From Periplaneta americana (lineage: Eukaryota; Arthropoda; Insecta; Blattodea; Blattidae), in the NCBI RefSeq assembly GCF_040183065.1, contig NW_027185525.1, positions 62,001 to 126,000 of the forward strand: DNA of 64,000 bases. Reading direction: 5' to 3'. The position numbers were made by a program, and so were the translations under genes. How positions within the stretch are numbered: the stretch's first letter is position 1; every line of letters begins with the position of its first letter. The notes beneath the pieces are model-generated. The model was not told the origin of the DNA. It did not search any database and worked only from the letters and a program-made list of their open reading frames with translations. Below, in pieces: positions 40,328-49,825 of this stretch.

Positions 40328-40356
40328 AAAAACAAACCCCCAGGTAGTTTTGAAAT

Positions 40357-40376
40357 TTTTAAAACTAGTTTTAAAA
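40357..40376. promoter_or_regulatory. 20-bp perfect palindrome upstream of parA
   Basis: TTTTAAAACTAGTTTTAAAA is exactly self-complementary and lies about 30 bases before the parA start, with related half-sites on both sides. Such sites are commonly operators or centromeres (parS) bound by the partition protein. Function inferred from position. Confidence 0.6.
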
Positions 40377-40423
40377 GTTTTAAGTTTCCTCAATGTCCCA
40401 TTCCATTAAGGATACAAAAGGTT

Positions 40424-40820
40424 AAAGGGAACAAAATTGGGCATCTAGTGGACAAAATTGTACCTAAAGGTGAACAATTTTGGGCAAAAGGTGAACAAGA
40501 TTATATTCTTTTTTTAACTCTTTTTATTAAATGTAGTATTATTTTATAGAATAAAGAAATAAAACCCAATAAAAAAGAAGAGATTTTTAGGTGGACAATT
40601 TTGGGGAGGACGAATAACCACCCTAAAAAGAATTCACATAGGTCATTTTTACAACATAAAAGGTGAACATATTTGGGAAAACTTTAAAAAAGCTTGAAAA
40701 GCTTGTTCTGTTGAAAGAGACAGGATATTTTGTGCCAGTCATTGGGATAAAAAAGACTATTTTTTAAAAAACCCTTGTAAATAACTTAAAATTTTGTTTT
40801 TAAGGTGAACAGTTTTGGGG
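40424..40820 (+). repeat. Iterons of a Rep_3-type replication origin
   Basis: Several direct copies of an AAAGGTGAACAATTTTGGG-like unit: the best at 40466-40484, others at 40487-40504, 40587-40606 (TTAGGTGGACAATTTTGGGG), 40659-40677 and 40801-40820, with weaker ones near 40424 and 40446. The last copy sits just before the rep start codon, where initiator binding would also repress rep. Surrounding DNA is very A/T-rich. Together with rep, parA and parB this is a complete plasmid-type origin. Confidence 0.8.
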
Positions 40821-40843
40821 CTAAGATAAAATCAGGAGGAAAG

Positions 40844-42193
40844 ATGTCTAAAAAAGAAGTCGTTAAAGCTTCTGGTGCTATTCAAATGACTAACAAAATT
40901 TCTTTGCTCCAACGCCGTACTTGGAATATTTTACTGGCCAATGCTTTTGATGACCTTTTGGAGTCTGAAGAACACCAAATTGAGGTAAAACAGCTGGTAT
41001 CTACTTTGGAATATTCGTCTAAAAATGAGGATCACTTAAAAGATTCTTTAAGAGAATTAACCACCACAGGGGTAGAATGGAATATTTTACAAAAAGATAA
41101 AACCACCATCTGGGGGGTAACTACGCTTCTTTCTCAAGTGGAAATTAAAGATGGAATTTGTACTTATGCTTATAGCCCCGCACTCAAAAAGAAATTGTTT
41201 CAACCTAGAATGTATGCAAAAATTAACCTGTTTATCCAAAATAAATTTGATAGCAAACATTCTCTTGCCCTTTACGAGATATGTGTAGACTACTACGATC
41301 GAAGTCGCAGAAAAGGTGAAACCCCATATATTTCTATTGATGATTTTAGAAAGCTTATGGGAATTGATGTTCACGAGTATACCGAATTTAAATATTTAAA
41401 TAAAAGAACCATATCGGAGCCTGTGGAGGAAATCAATTCTAAATCGGATATTTTTGTCACTGTAAACTATAAGAGGTCTGGACGCAAGGTTTCTCATGTA
41501 AAATTTTTGGTAGAACCACAAAGTTATGCAGGTCAAGATCATAAACCTCAAGCTATCCAAGATATTGTGAGTGTGGATATAGATAAAATTCTCTTGGAGC
41601 AAGGGATTAATAAAGACAACATAGAATATTATAAAACTTATATTCCTAGAGATATTTTAAATAATTTTATTACAGAATTTCAGGAAAAAATGTCCAAAGG
41701 ATTGATTCGTTATCCTAGACCTTATATTTCTACCGTTTTGGGTAAGTTAATCACGCAGTATCATATTCCCGTATCCAGTGCTAAAACTTCTATGAATTTA
41801 GAAGATTTGCCTTCTCATTTAGAGTTTTTAAAAACCGAAGGACTTTTAGAAAATCAGACTGGAGAGCTATTTTTACCAGAGGAAAAGCGGACTCTACCCT
41901 ATAACATATTAGAACAGTACAGCGAAGAATTTTGGCGGAGAGTCTATAAAAAGTATCAACAGATAAAAGAAAAAACTAAAGAGGAGCGGTGTGAGCTCGC
42001 TTTTTTAGAGGCAGAACGAGAAGAAGACTTTATGCATCATCCTGTATTTACTTTGTTGCTAGAAAGAGTAGAAGAGAAAAAAGACTATCAGCAAGACAAA
42101 TTGAGCTATTTGCAAAAAATTACTAATTTTTATTGGCAAATTATAGAGAAAGAATTAGATTTAGAGACAGTGTTAGTAATGATAGAAAATTAA
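40844..42193 (+). CDS. Rep_3-family replication initiator
   Basis: 449 residues from the ATG at 40844 (AGGAGGA just upstream); the frame is open back to 40805 but that part is iteron DNA. The N-terminus V-K-A-S-G-A-I-Q-M-T-N-K-I-S-L-L-Q-R-R-T-W is the Rep_3 (PF01051) start. Two winged-helix domains follow (about 20-130 and 140-235). The C-terminal 200 residues extend beyond usual Rep_3 proteins and are acidic and helical. It binds iterons and opens the origin. It lies in a module with parA/parB. Confidence 0.85.
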   Translation: MSKKEVVKASGAIQMTNKISLLQRRTWNILLANAFDDLLESEEHQIEVKQLVSTLEYSSKNEDHLKDSLRELTTTGVEWNILQKDKTTIWGVTTLLSQVEIKDGICTYAYSPALKKKLFQPRMYAKINLFIQNKFDSKHSLALYEICVDYYDRSRRKGETPYISIDDFRKLMGIDVHEYTEFKYLNKRTISEPVEEINSKSDIFVTVNYKRSGRKVSHVKFLVEPQSYAGQDHKPQAIQDIVSVDIDKILLEQGINKDNIEYYKTYIPRDILNNFITEFQEKMSKGLIRYPRPYISTVLGKLITQYHIPVSSAKTSMNLEDLPSHLEFLKTEGLLENQTGELFLPEEKRTLPYNILEQYSEEFWRRVYKKYQQIKEKTKEERCELAFLEAEREEDFMHHPVFTLLLERVEEKKDYQQDKLSYLQKITNFYWQIIEKELDLETVLVMIEN

Positions 42194-42202
42194 GGGGCCA
42201 CT

Positions 42203-42445
42203 ATGAGTAGTAAAGTGAAAATTTGGGTTCAACCAGTGGGAGATCTTTGGAATATTAAACATCTCAACACCGTGCTTTACCGAACTAGAACTATGGAAGA
42301 TGGGATTAAAGAAGCACGGCTTTTTCTAGCAGATATTCTCAAAAGAGAACCAGAAGGTTCCACAGCAGAGGTAGTGGTGGAGAGTAAAGAAGGGCTGATT
42401 AAAACTTTGCCCTATAAAAAACAGGATGAAGATTATCCTTTATAA
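42203..42445 (+). CDS. DUF2188-like small protein
   Basis: 80 residues with an AAGGGG ribosome site, 9 bases after rep. The W-x-V-Q-x-x-G-D-L-W-N-I start, A-x-x-x-A-R-L-F-L-A helix and V-V-V-E-S-K-E-G-L-I-K end resemble the DUF2188 fold (short repeat protein of unknown role). Same operon as rep by position. Confidence 0.6.
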   Translation: MSSKVKIWVQPVGDLWNIKHLNTVLYRTRTMEDGIKEARLFLADILKREPEGSTAEVVVESKEGLIKTLPYKKQDEDYPL

Positions 42446-42451
42446 AGGAGG

Positions 42452-42472
42452 GTCAGTCTGGCTGACTTTTTA
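42452..42472 (+). terminator. Hairpin between the rep operon and selD, overlapping the selD leader
   Basis: GTCAG (42452-42456) and CTGAC (42462-42466) with five T following, directly abutting the selD ATG. A GGAGGG precedes the stem, so in read-through RNA the folded hairpin would bring this ribosome site close to the start codon. Confidence 0.55.
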
Positions 42473-43515
42473 TGAAAGAAGAACAATTAAAACCCTATAT
42501 TACCAGCGGTGGCTGAGCGGCAAAATATGATCCTAAGGCTTTAGGACAGATTTTATCTCAGCTTAAAACGGAGTTGCGGCAATCGGATTATCCCAATGTT
42601 TTGGTAGGTTTGGACAAAGAAGATGATGCGGCTATTGTTAAGATGAATGATTCACAGGCGATTGTTCATACCACAGATTTTTTTACGCCTATGCTAGCCG
42701 ATCCTTATTTGTTTGGTAAAGTGGCGGCGGTGAATGCTATTTCAGATGTTTATGCTATGGGTGGAGAGGTACTATTTGCGCTCAATCTTTGTGGATTTCC
42801 CAAAGATCTTCCTGCTGATGTGGTACAAAAAATATTACAGGGCGGAATTGATGTGGCTAAAGAAGCAGGGTTCCCTATTTTAGGAGGACATACTATAACC
42901 ACCAAAGATCTAATTTATGGGTTGAGTGTGGTAGGGCAGGTTCATCCTCAGGAGTTTTTTACAAAATCACATCTTCAAGAAGGCGATTTACTTTTTTTAA
43001 CTCAGCCTGTGGGTATAGGGCATCTGCTCTCTGCCTATAAACAGGATGATATTTTGGAACAACACTACCAAGCCATGTTGAATAGTATGCTGACCCACAA
43101 CAAACGAGCCATGCTTTTAATTAAACAGTTAGGAGTCAAAGCGTGTACGGATGTAACTGGATTTTCTTTAATAGGACATTTAAGCGAAATGCTTTTGGAT
43201 TTTTCTGCTGAAATTTATTTTCATCAAATCCCATTTTTTGCTGGAGTGAAAGAAGCGGTAGAAAAGGGATATGTTTCGGGAGGATGTAAGCGTAATATTG
43301 TCCAATATAAACCTTATATGGAAACGATGGCTGTTTTTACTAAGGAACAAATGAGAATGCTTTTTAGTCCAGAAACATCGGGAGGGCTTTTATTTGCATT
43401 ATCGCCAGAGCATCAAAAGGAGCTTTTACTATTGGCGGAGCAGCAGTCTATTTCTATTTTTTGCATTGGTCAAGTTGTTACTCAGCAAGAGAAAAAAATT
43501 TTACTTTTTTCTTGA
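42472..43515 (+). CDS. selD: Selenide water dikinase, itself a selenoprotein (in-frame UGA)
   Basis: 347 residues counting selenocysteine at position 15 (TGA at 42514-42516) in the S-G-G-U-A-A-K active-site loop; the frame is open through the UGA, and without recoding only a fragment from 42574 would be seen. SelD makes selenophosphate from selenide and ATP for Sec-tRNA synthesis. Further motifs: D-D-A-A-I, T-T-D-F-F-T-P, G-G-H-T-I and the G-F-S-L-I-G-H segment. Start at ATG 42472 gives the usual N-terminal length. It is followed by tRNA-Sec, selA and selB in one direction. Confidence 0.93.
42531..42546 (+). promoter_or_regulatory. Candidate bacterial SECIS element in selD
   Basis: TCCTAA and TTAGGA form a perfect six-pair stem with a GGCT loop, starting 15 bases after the UGA. 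Position and G-G in the loop match bacterial SECIS hairpins bound by SelB. Confidence 0.65.
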
Positions 43516-43535
43516 AAAAAGCTATATTTATGGAC

Positions 43536-43624
43536 GGAAGTAGATAAGATCTGGTGGTCTTGGCGGTCTTCAAAACCGTTTGTTTGAGTTTATTGAACGG
43601 TAGGTTCGATTCCTGCCTCTTCCG
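43536..43624 (+). tRNA. selC: tRNA-Sec (anticodon UCA)
   Basis: The parts of tRNA-Sec can be laid out: six-pair D stem AAGATC/GGTCTT with a four-base loop (43546-43561), anticodon loop CTTCAAA with TCA, a long variable arm (GTTTGA...TTGAAC with wobble pairs), T arm GTAGG-TTCGATT-CCTGC, and a discriminator G at 43624. CCA is not encoded. The acceptor GGAAG pairs with CTTCC, but the next two positions (T-T and A-C) mismatch before a final G-C, which is unusual. It sits between selD and selA. Confidence 0.88.
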
Positions 43625-43649
43625 TTTAATATTGGCACTCGGGGGTTTT

Positions 43650-45020
43650 GTGCAGCCGTTATCTTTTATTCCCTCTGTCTCTAAAATTCTAGAAGATCCT
43701 ATATTAGATTCTTATAAACGGGAACTTTCATTTTTAGTGGTTTCGTATACAGTTAAAAAAACTCTGGCTATGTTTAAACAAGAAGTTCAAGATCGAGCTT
43801 GGGATATCAAGGAACCGACTCCAGTTTTTAATGAAGTGCTTTCACGGACGGTTCAAGAACTCACTCTTATTTTACGCTCCAAAACTCAAGCGGTGGTGAA
43901 TGCTACTGGCATTACTTTGCATACTAATTTAGGCAGAAGTCCGTTGAGCCTTGAAATATGGTCTAAAATACAACAGACAATGACCCATTATTCCAGTTTG
44001 GAACTAGACTTGCAAACGGGTAAAAGAGGAAAACGAAAAAGTTTAGTTCCGCAACTTTTGAGTCACTATCTTGGTCAACCATTAGAATCCACAGATGTGT
44101 TAGTTGTTAACAATAATGCAGCAGCTTTGTTTTTATTTTTATCCACTTTTCCCAAAGGTAAGGAAGTAGTGATCTCTCGTGGAGAACTAGTTCAAATTGG
44201 AGGTGGATTTAGAATTCCAGAAATACTGGAGCAAACAGGATTAAAACTGAAAGAGGTGGGCACTACCAATATTACTACTCTTCAAGACTATAAAAATGCG
44301 ATTAATCCAGAGACGGTGTTGATTTTAAAAGTTCATGCATCTAATTTTGCCATACGGGGTTTTACCAAATCGGTCGGTACTCAAGAACTTGCCCAAATCT
44401 GTCCACCTTCTGTTGTTTTTGCCGTAGATCAAGGGTCAGGATTACTAAAAGAGGACAAATTTGGGGAAGAAAGTGCAGAAAGTCATCTGAATGCTGGAGC
44501 ACATATTGTTCTATTTTCAGGGGATAAACTTTTGGGAGGACCTCAAGCAGGGATTGCTATAGGAAAAAAAGATGTGATTTCTCGTATGGAAAAGCATCCA
44601 TTAATGCGAGTTTGTAGAGTAGGAAAAATGATTAGTACTTACTTGGAGGAATGTTTAATCAGTTATATCAACCAAACAGAAAGACCTGTGAGTGTTTCTC
44701 ATTTTTCTAAACCTTTAGGGCAGCTCCAAGATCTTGCGGAGAGGGTGTCAAAACAGTTTGCCCACATTGTTGAGCCTGTAAAAACAACGAGAGTTTTAGG
44801 TGGAGGGAGTACTCCTGATTTTTCTATACCTTCTTATGGTGTTTCCTTAAAAACTCAACAGTCTGCGGATAATGTGTTGGCTTTTTTTAGGAACTATAAA
44901 ACCCCTATTATTGGTTACATTGAAAAAAATAGGGTAATTTTTGATTTTTCTACTTTTTTAGAAGGAGATATGACCATTTTTTCTTCTGCTTTAAGTGCTT
45001 GGGTACGCCAAGAGAGGTAA
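43650..45020 (+). CDS. selA: L-seryl-tRNA(Sec) selenium transferase
   Basis: 456 residues from the GTG at 43650 behind GGGGG; earlier in-frame starts would lie inside tRNA-Sec. SelA is a PLP enzyme that converts Ser-tRNA-Sec to Sec-tRNA-Sec with selenophosphate. The PLP-lysine motif S-G-D-K-L-L-G-G-P-Q-A-G is at about residue 290. N-A-T-G-I-T-L-H-T-N-L-G-R-S-P is the conserved N-terminal motif. Length is normal. selB follows after three bases. Confidence 0.95.
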   Translation: MQPLSFIPSVSKILEDPILDSYKRELSFLVVSYTVKKTLAMFKQEVQDRAWDIKEPTPVFNEVLSRTVQELTLILRSKTQAVVNATGITLHTNLGRSPLSLEIWSKIQQTMTHYSSLELDLQTGKRGKRKSLVPQLLSHYLGQPLESTDVLVVNNNAAALFLFLSTFPKGKEVVISRGELVQIGGGFRIPEILEQTGLKLKEVGTTNITTLQDYKNAINPETVLILKVHASNFAIRGFTKSVGTQELAQICPPSVVFAVDQGSGLLKEDKFGEESAESHLNAGAHIVLFSGDKLLGGPQAGIAIGKKDVISRMEKHPLMRVCRVGKMISTYLEECLISYINQTERPVSVSHFSKPLGQLQDLAERVSKQFAHIVEPVKTTRVLGGGSTPDFSIPSYGVSLKTQQSADNVLAFFRNYKTPIIGYIEKNRVIFDFSTFLEGDMTIFSSALSAWVRQER

Positions 45021-45023
45021 TTT

Positions 45024-46805
45024 ATGAGAATTATTGGTACATCAGGACATGTGGATCATGGTAAAAGTTCCCTTATACAGGCACTCAGTCAAATTAATCC
45101 TATGCATCTTCCTGCCGAAAAAGAACGAGGGATGACCATAGATTTAGGATTTGCCTATTTAGAAGATCCACAAGGACTCCCGATTGGTATTGTGGATGTT
45201 CCTGGTCATGAAAAATTTATACGTAATATGGTTGCAGGAATTTGGGCTTTAGACTGTGTTCTTTTGGTAGTGGCTTTGGACGATGGTGTGATGCCTATGA
45301 CCCGAATGCACCTAAAAATTGCCCAAGCCATGGGTGTAAAAAAATTAATTTTAGTAGTTAATAAAATAGATTTATTTTCTCCAGCGGAAAGAGAAGAACG
45401 GCTTATCCAAATTCGGAACGATTTGAAGGGTCAGATTCCAACACAGACCCCAATAGTTATGGTTTCTAGCACTACCAAAGAAGGTATAGAACCTTTAAAA
45501 TCCCTTATTTTTGAGACACTGGAAAGTATAGAGTCACAGGATATGGTGTCTCCTCAATATTATATAGACAGAGTTTTTGATATTAAAGGAACAGGACAAG
45601 TAGTTACAGGGAGTTTAGTATCGGGGAGCTTGGAACAAAACCAAAATATTTGGCTTTATCCTATGGCAAAATCCGTAATTGTTAAAACTTTACAGGCATA
45701 TCATCAGAAACAAGAACTCGTTTTTCCAAAATCTCGAGTGTCTCTCACATTAAAAAATGCCCCAGATCTGAAAAGAGGAATGATGCTCAGTCAACAAAAC
45801 CCACAGGAAGTGATTTTTGGCTGTTATTTTGTGGTTCAAATTCAAGAAGCTTTTGAAAAATTGAAAAACTACTCTGAAGTAGAAGTTTCTTTAGGGACAG
45901 GCTCTAGTTTGGCAATTATGAGTGAAATAGCGGAAGGATTTTTGTTTTTGGAGATACGAGAACCTTTATCTTGTCTACCACTGCAACCCATTTTACTTAT
46001 CAGCCATGGGGGAAGTACATTACTTGCCCACACGCAAGGATTGATAGGACTAGGCGATAAAAAACAAAAAAATTGGATCAAAAAACAAATTCAGCTCCTT
46101 ATCCAAAAACAAATTACCATTACTCCTCTCCTTTTATCCTGCTTACTGGATGGTGGGATTTCACGAGTGCAAAGAATCTCGGATGATTTAGCAACATTAG
46201 GAGAAACCCTAGGGGAGTTTTTTGTTTTAAACTGGAAATTAGACGAGATAAAAACTCAAGTTTTAATAGCAGTGGATCAAACTAAGGGGGTTAAACTCAC
46301 AGAGCTTTCTAGTAGACTACAGATTCACCCAGAGCCTTTAATGGAAATTTTGCAATATTTTGTAAAAGTCCAAGTTATTAGTGAATATGAACAAGGATAC
46401 TATGCCTACGGATTTTCTGCTGATAATGTCAATACCAATACTCAGAATTTCAAACTCAACTTAGGAGAAAAAAACGCCCTAGCTTTTGCTAAAACTCAAG
46501 GGCAAAAAACTTTTAAAGCACAGGATGTTTTGGGGGCTAAGGCATCTGTCAAAGATGTAAAAAACCTAGTGGCTTTAGGACAGATTGTATTTTTGGAAGA
46601 AGATATGTATATGTCTATGGACGCTTACGAAAAATTAGAAAGTCAAATTTTACAAGATCTTGAAATAGGGGATCGATTTTCTATCCAGTGGATAAAAGAA
46701 CATATAGGACTTTCTAGAAAGTATAGTATTCCAATTCTTAATATGATGGAAAAACGGGGTTTTGTCCGTCGAATAGAAAATGAACGCATTGTGATAAAAA
46801 AATGA
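45024..46805 (+). CDS. selB: Selenocysteine-specific elongation factor
   Basis: 593 residues. GTPase domain with G-H-V-D-H-G-K-S-S, D-V-P-G-H-E-K-F and N-K-I-D; EF-Tu-like domains II and III; then C-terminal winged helices (about 400-593) that bind the SECIS hairpin. It delivers Sec-tRNA-Sec to UGA. Slightly short compared with E. coli SelB (614). Same operon as selA. Confidence 0.95.
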   Translation: MRIIGTSGHVDHGKSSLIQALSQINPMHLPAEKERGMTIDLGFAYLEDPQGLPIGIVDVPGHEKFIRNMVAGIWALDCVLLVVALDDGVMPMTRMHLKIAQAMGVKKLILVVNKIDLFSPAEREERLIQIRNDLKGQIPTQTPIVMVSSTTKEGIEPLKSLIFETLESIESQDMVSPQYYIDRVFDIKGTGQVVTGSLVSGSLEQNQNIWLYPMAKSVIVKTLQAYHQKQELVFPKSRVSLTLKNAPDLKRGMMLSQQNPQEVIFGCYFVVQIQEAFEKLKNYSEVEVSLGTGSSLAIMSEIAEGFLFLEIREPLSCLPLQPILLISHGGSTLLAHTQGLIGLGDKKQKNWIKKQIQLLIQKQITITPLLLSCLLDGGISRVQRISDDLATLGETLGEFFVLNWKLDEIKTQVLIAVDQTKGVKLTELSSRLQIHPEPLMEILQYFVKVQVISEYEQGYYAYGFSADNVNTNTQNFKLNLGEKNALAFAKTQGQKTFKAQDVLGAKASVKDVKNLVALGQIVFLEEDMYMSMDAYEKLESQILQDLEIGDRFSIQWIKEHIGLSRKYSIPILNMMEKRGFVRRIENERIVIKK

Positions 46806-46812
46806 GGTATGT

Positions 46813-49797
46813 ATGAGCCATCTGGACGAAAATAAAAGACTCGGTAAGATCATTACCCCCTATTTGGATTTTGTATTTAAACATTTCCGCTGGATTTTTA
46901 TAGGCTATATTTTGCTTATGGGGTTTTTCGTCTATCAATCTTTCTTTATTAAGTTGGATTCTAACTTATATTCTTTGTTCCCTCAAAATCTTAAATCTAT
47001 GAAAAATATAGATAAAATGCAAGATTATTATGGTGGAACAGGGAATTTAACGGTTTCTGTAAAAATTAAACATCCTGACCAAATGTTAATGTCTTTACTA
47101 CCTCAATATATGCATACTCATAATAATGAGTATGTTCACGATTTGAGTGAGATTTTTAATGAAAATCCTGATACTTTGAATGCTCAACAAATGAAACGAG
47201 CACAAGATGTGGTGAGCCATTACTTTGAAGAAATGAATACCTATTATCTACCAGCTTTGGAGAGAGATATTCAGAAAAAATCCGAGCAAGAAAAAAAATA
47301 TACGCGACTTTTTTTAAAAGAATATCGAGATATTATTGCTCCAGACATTAGAAATAAGTATGAAGCTCTCAGAAAAACACCGGATCTGGACAATTTAGAG
47401 TTTCTTTTAGCAGGATTTAAAGACAATGTTAATAGTGCCAAGTTGTATATTAAAACTGTGGGAGAAAGTTTACCTGCAAATCGAGAGGAACTTCTGAAGC
47501 AGTTCAGCACGAGTTTTGCCAAAAAGTTGCAAAAAAACCCAGATATTGTTTTTGTAGATTATGTTTTTGATCAGAAATTTGTGGAAGACCATTTGCTGTA
47601 TTTTTTGGATAAAAGTGATATTACCTATATTGATGAGCAACTGCAGAATCGGATTAATTACGAGCGTCGTAAATCTTTACTTTCTTCGTTCATTTTTGTA
47701 GATAAAAACGATGCTGATTTGAATTTTACGCTTTTAAAAGATAAATATACGAGAATTAGAGGAGGGGGAGGAGTCAGCCGTAAATTTATTCGGCTTCAAA
47801 ATCCTGAAGATGTATTTAATGGGGTTAACCGAGGTTTGACCAAACAATTTTATCTTTCAGACTCAAAAGATACACTTCTTTTGAATGTGCGTAGTTCTAA
47901 AGGACCGAGTAATATCAATTATTCTATTTATTTATTGGATGTGGTTAAAAAGACTTTTTACGAAATTCAAAAAACGCAGCCTCGTTTTCAACAATTGGAG
48001 TATTACCCCTCAGGACCTTATGTAGATAGACAGGAAGATGCCCAAACTCTTTCTGTTGATATTTCTAGAGTTACGCCTTTTGTATTTTTGTTTGTTTGTT
48101 TGGTCATTGCTATTTATTTTAGAAGTTTTATTTCTATTTTGATTGTTTGTACTCCATTGATGTCTGAACTTTTATTCGCTTTAGGTTTTGTTAAAGTAGT
48201 GTATGGGTATTTAAATATTGTGAGTAGTTTTTTGGTGGCTATTATGTCGGGAATGGGAGTTAATTTTGGAACTCACTTGTTGTCCCGATATATAGAGGCC
48301 AAAGAGCGGGGTAAAGCCCCTAGAGCAGCCATGCAAGAAGTTTATAGTACTATTTTTCTTTCTAATATTACCGCCACATTAACTTCGGCTGCGGGATTTT
48401 TTATTTTGGCTCTTTCTTCTTTTCAGGGTTTCAGAGAATTTGGTATTATTGCTGGAATTGCTATGATTTCTTTGCTCATTGGTATTATATTCGCTTTTCC
48501 GTCTTTGGTTTTTTGGCTGGAAAAGTACCATTTAGTTAAGATTAAAACGAGAAAAGCGAAGTCTGTAGAATCATTAAAAGGTAAAAAATTTCCTCTCTAC
48601 AAATTTTGGTGTATTTTGGGTTTAGGGATGTTTTTATTTTCTCTCTTTTCTCTAAAAGATATTGAATTTAACGCTAATTTTGCATCTTTAGTACGAAAAA
48701 CAAATTCTATCCCATCAGAACTGGGATATTATGGTAAAGAAGCACAACAAATCTTAAAACTTTTCAGTTCTACTGGAATTACTCCTATTTATGTACCAGA
48801 CTTAGAAACCTACCGAGAAGTAACCAATTTTTTGCTCCACAACCGCTTTTCTAACGATAGTTTTCGTATAGAATCACTTTATATTTACAGTCCAGATGAT
48901 CAAGCCCAAAAAGAAAAAGAGATGATACATCTGAGGAAGACTTTGCAAAGTGATCTGTTAAATGCCGACAACGATTCTGATATTCAAGCTAAAATTGATT
49001 TTGTGAACCGAATCGCTCGTGCTAAACCCGTATCTTTAGCACAGATACCGGATTCTTTAAAGGTTCTCTTTAAAGGGATAAAAAAAGGATATTTTATATT
49101 GTACTACGCTAGTGCTTCTATTTCTTCTATTACTCGAGTGGAGAGATATCATAAAGATTTTGAATTGTTGGATCAAAAATTTGGAGATAAAGGAGTCTTT
49201 TTAGCCAGTGATATTTGGGTTTTTGGAGATTTAATACAGGCTTTACAAAAAGAAAGTTGGTTTTTATTTTTAGCAGTTCTTATTACTTTAAGTGTCATTT
49301 TATATTTGGATTTTAGATCTGTAGCTATGGTGGTAGGTTCGTTAATTCCTTTGATTGTTGGGATGCTTTTTATGATGGGATTTTGTGTAATATTCCATGT
49401 GGAACTTAACTTTTTTAATGTACTGATGCTCCCAGCAATTGCGGGGTTGGGTATAGATTATGGAGTGCATATTATTCATAGAATCCGAGAAGAAGGAGCA
49501 GATAATTTGCGTTTTGTTTTGGGTACAACGGGTAGAACAATGTGGATTGCAGCAATTCAAGATATGACTGGATTTGCGGTCTTGTTGATTGCTTTATATC
49601 ATGGACTAGTAACTACAGGAGCTCTACTCTTGCTAGGAGCTTTAGGCTGTTTATTAACTGGGAGTGTTTTAGTTCCTGCATTGGTTCAGTGGAGAGCCGA
49701 TATAAAAAGAAATGGCTTAAAAAAAAGTTTGTTATCTCCAGAAGGATATTTTTTTCATTTTCCATTTGATAAAAACAAGTCAAAAGTCGAAAAATAA
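46813..49797 (+). CDS. MMPL/RND-family exporter (HpnN-like)
   Basis: 994 residues with about twelve membrane spans in the RND order: one span, a large periplasmic domain (about 50-420), five spans, then the same again. Segments such as G-M-G-V-N-F-G-T-H-L and G-L-G-I-D-Y-G-V-H are the MMPL-family GxxxDY-like motifs; note N-F in the first half and D-Y in the second. Such single-chain pumps move lipids or hydrophobic molecules toward the outer membrane. It is 7 bases after selB, but a functional link to selenium is unlikely. Confidence 0.85.
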   Translation: MSHLDENKRLGKIITPYLDFVFKHFRWIFIGYILLMGFFVYQSFFIKLDSNLYSLFPQNLKSMKNIDKMQDYYGGTGNLTVSVKIKHPDQMLMSLLPQYMHTHNNEYVHDLSEIFNENPDTLNAQQMKRAQDVVSHYFEEMNTYYLPALERDIQKKSEQEKKYTRLFLKEYRDIIAPDIRNKYEALRKTPDLDNLEFLLAGFKDNVNSAKLYIKTVGESLPANREELLKQFSTSFAKKLQKNPDIVFVDYVFDQKFVEDHLLYFLDKSDITYIDEQLQNRINYERRKSLLSSFIFVDKNDADLNFTLLKDKYTRIRGGGGVSRKFIRLQNPEDVFNGVNRGLTKQFYLSDSKDTLLLNVRSSKGPSNINYSIYLLDVVKKTFYEIQKTQPRFQQLEYYPSGPYVDRQEDAQTLSVDISRVTPFVFLFVCLVIAIYFRSFISILIVCTPLMSELLFALGFVKVVYGYLNIVSSFLVAIMSGMGVNFGTHLLSRYIEAKERGKAPRAAMQEVYSTIFLSNITATLTSAAGFFILALSSFQGFREFGIIAGIAMISLLIGIIFAFPSLVFWLEKYHLVKIKTRKAKSVESLKGKKFPLYKFWCILGLGMFLFSLFSLKDIEFNANFASLVRKTNSIPSELGYYGKEAQQILKLFSSTGITPIYVPDLETYREVTNFLLHNRFSNDSFRIESLYIYSPDDQAQKEKEMIHLRKTLQSDLLNADNDSDIQAKIDFVNRIARAKPVSLAQIPDSLKVLFKGIKKGYFILYYASASISSITRVERYHKDFELLDQKFGDKGVFLASDIWVFGDLIQALQKESWFLFLAVLITLSVILYLDFRSVAMVVGSLIPLIVGMLFMMGFCVIFHVELNFFNVLMLPAIAGLGIDYGVHIIHRIREEGADNLRFVLGTTGRTMWIAAIQDMTGFAVLLIALYHGLVTTGALLLLGALGCLLTGSVLVPALVQWRADIKRNGLKKSLLSPEGYFFHFPFDKNKSKVEK

Positions 49798-49825
49798 TTC
49801 AGATAAAAGTAAAATTTAGGATTTT

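Noticed and set aside
42574-43515. SelD starting at TTG 42574
   Set aside because: It would lose the S-G-G-U active-site loop. The frame is open through one UGA with a SECIS-like stem, and the full sel cassette is adjacent.
43554-43649. N-terminal extension of SelA
   Set aside because: This stretch is tRNA-Sec. The GTG at 43650 gives the usual SelA length and has a G-rich ribosome site.
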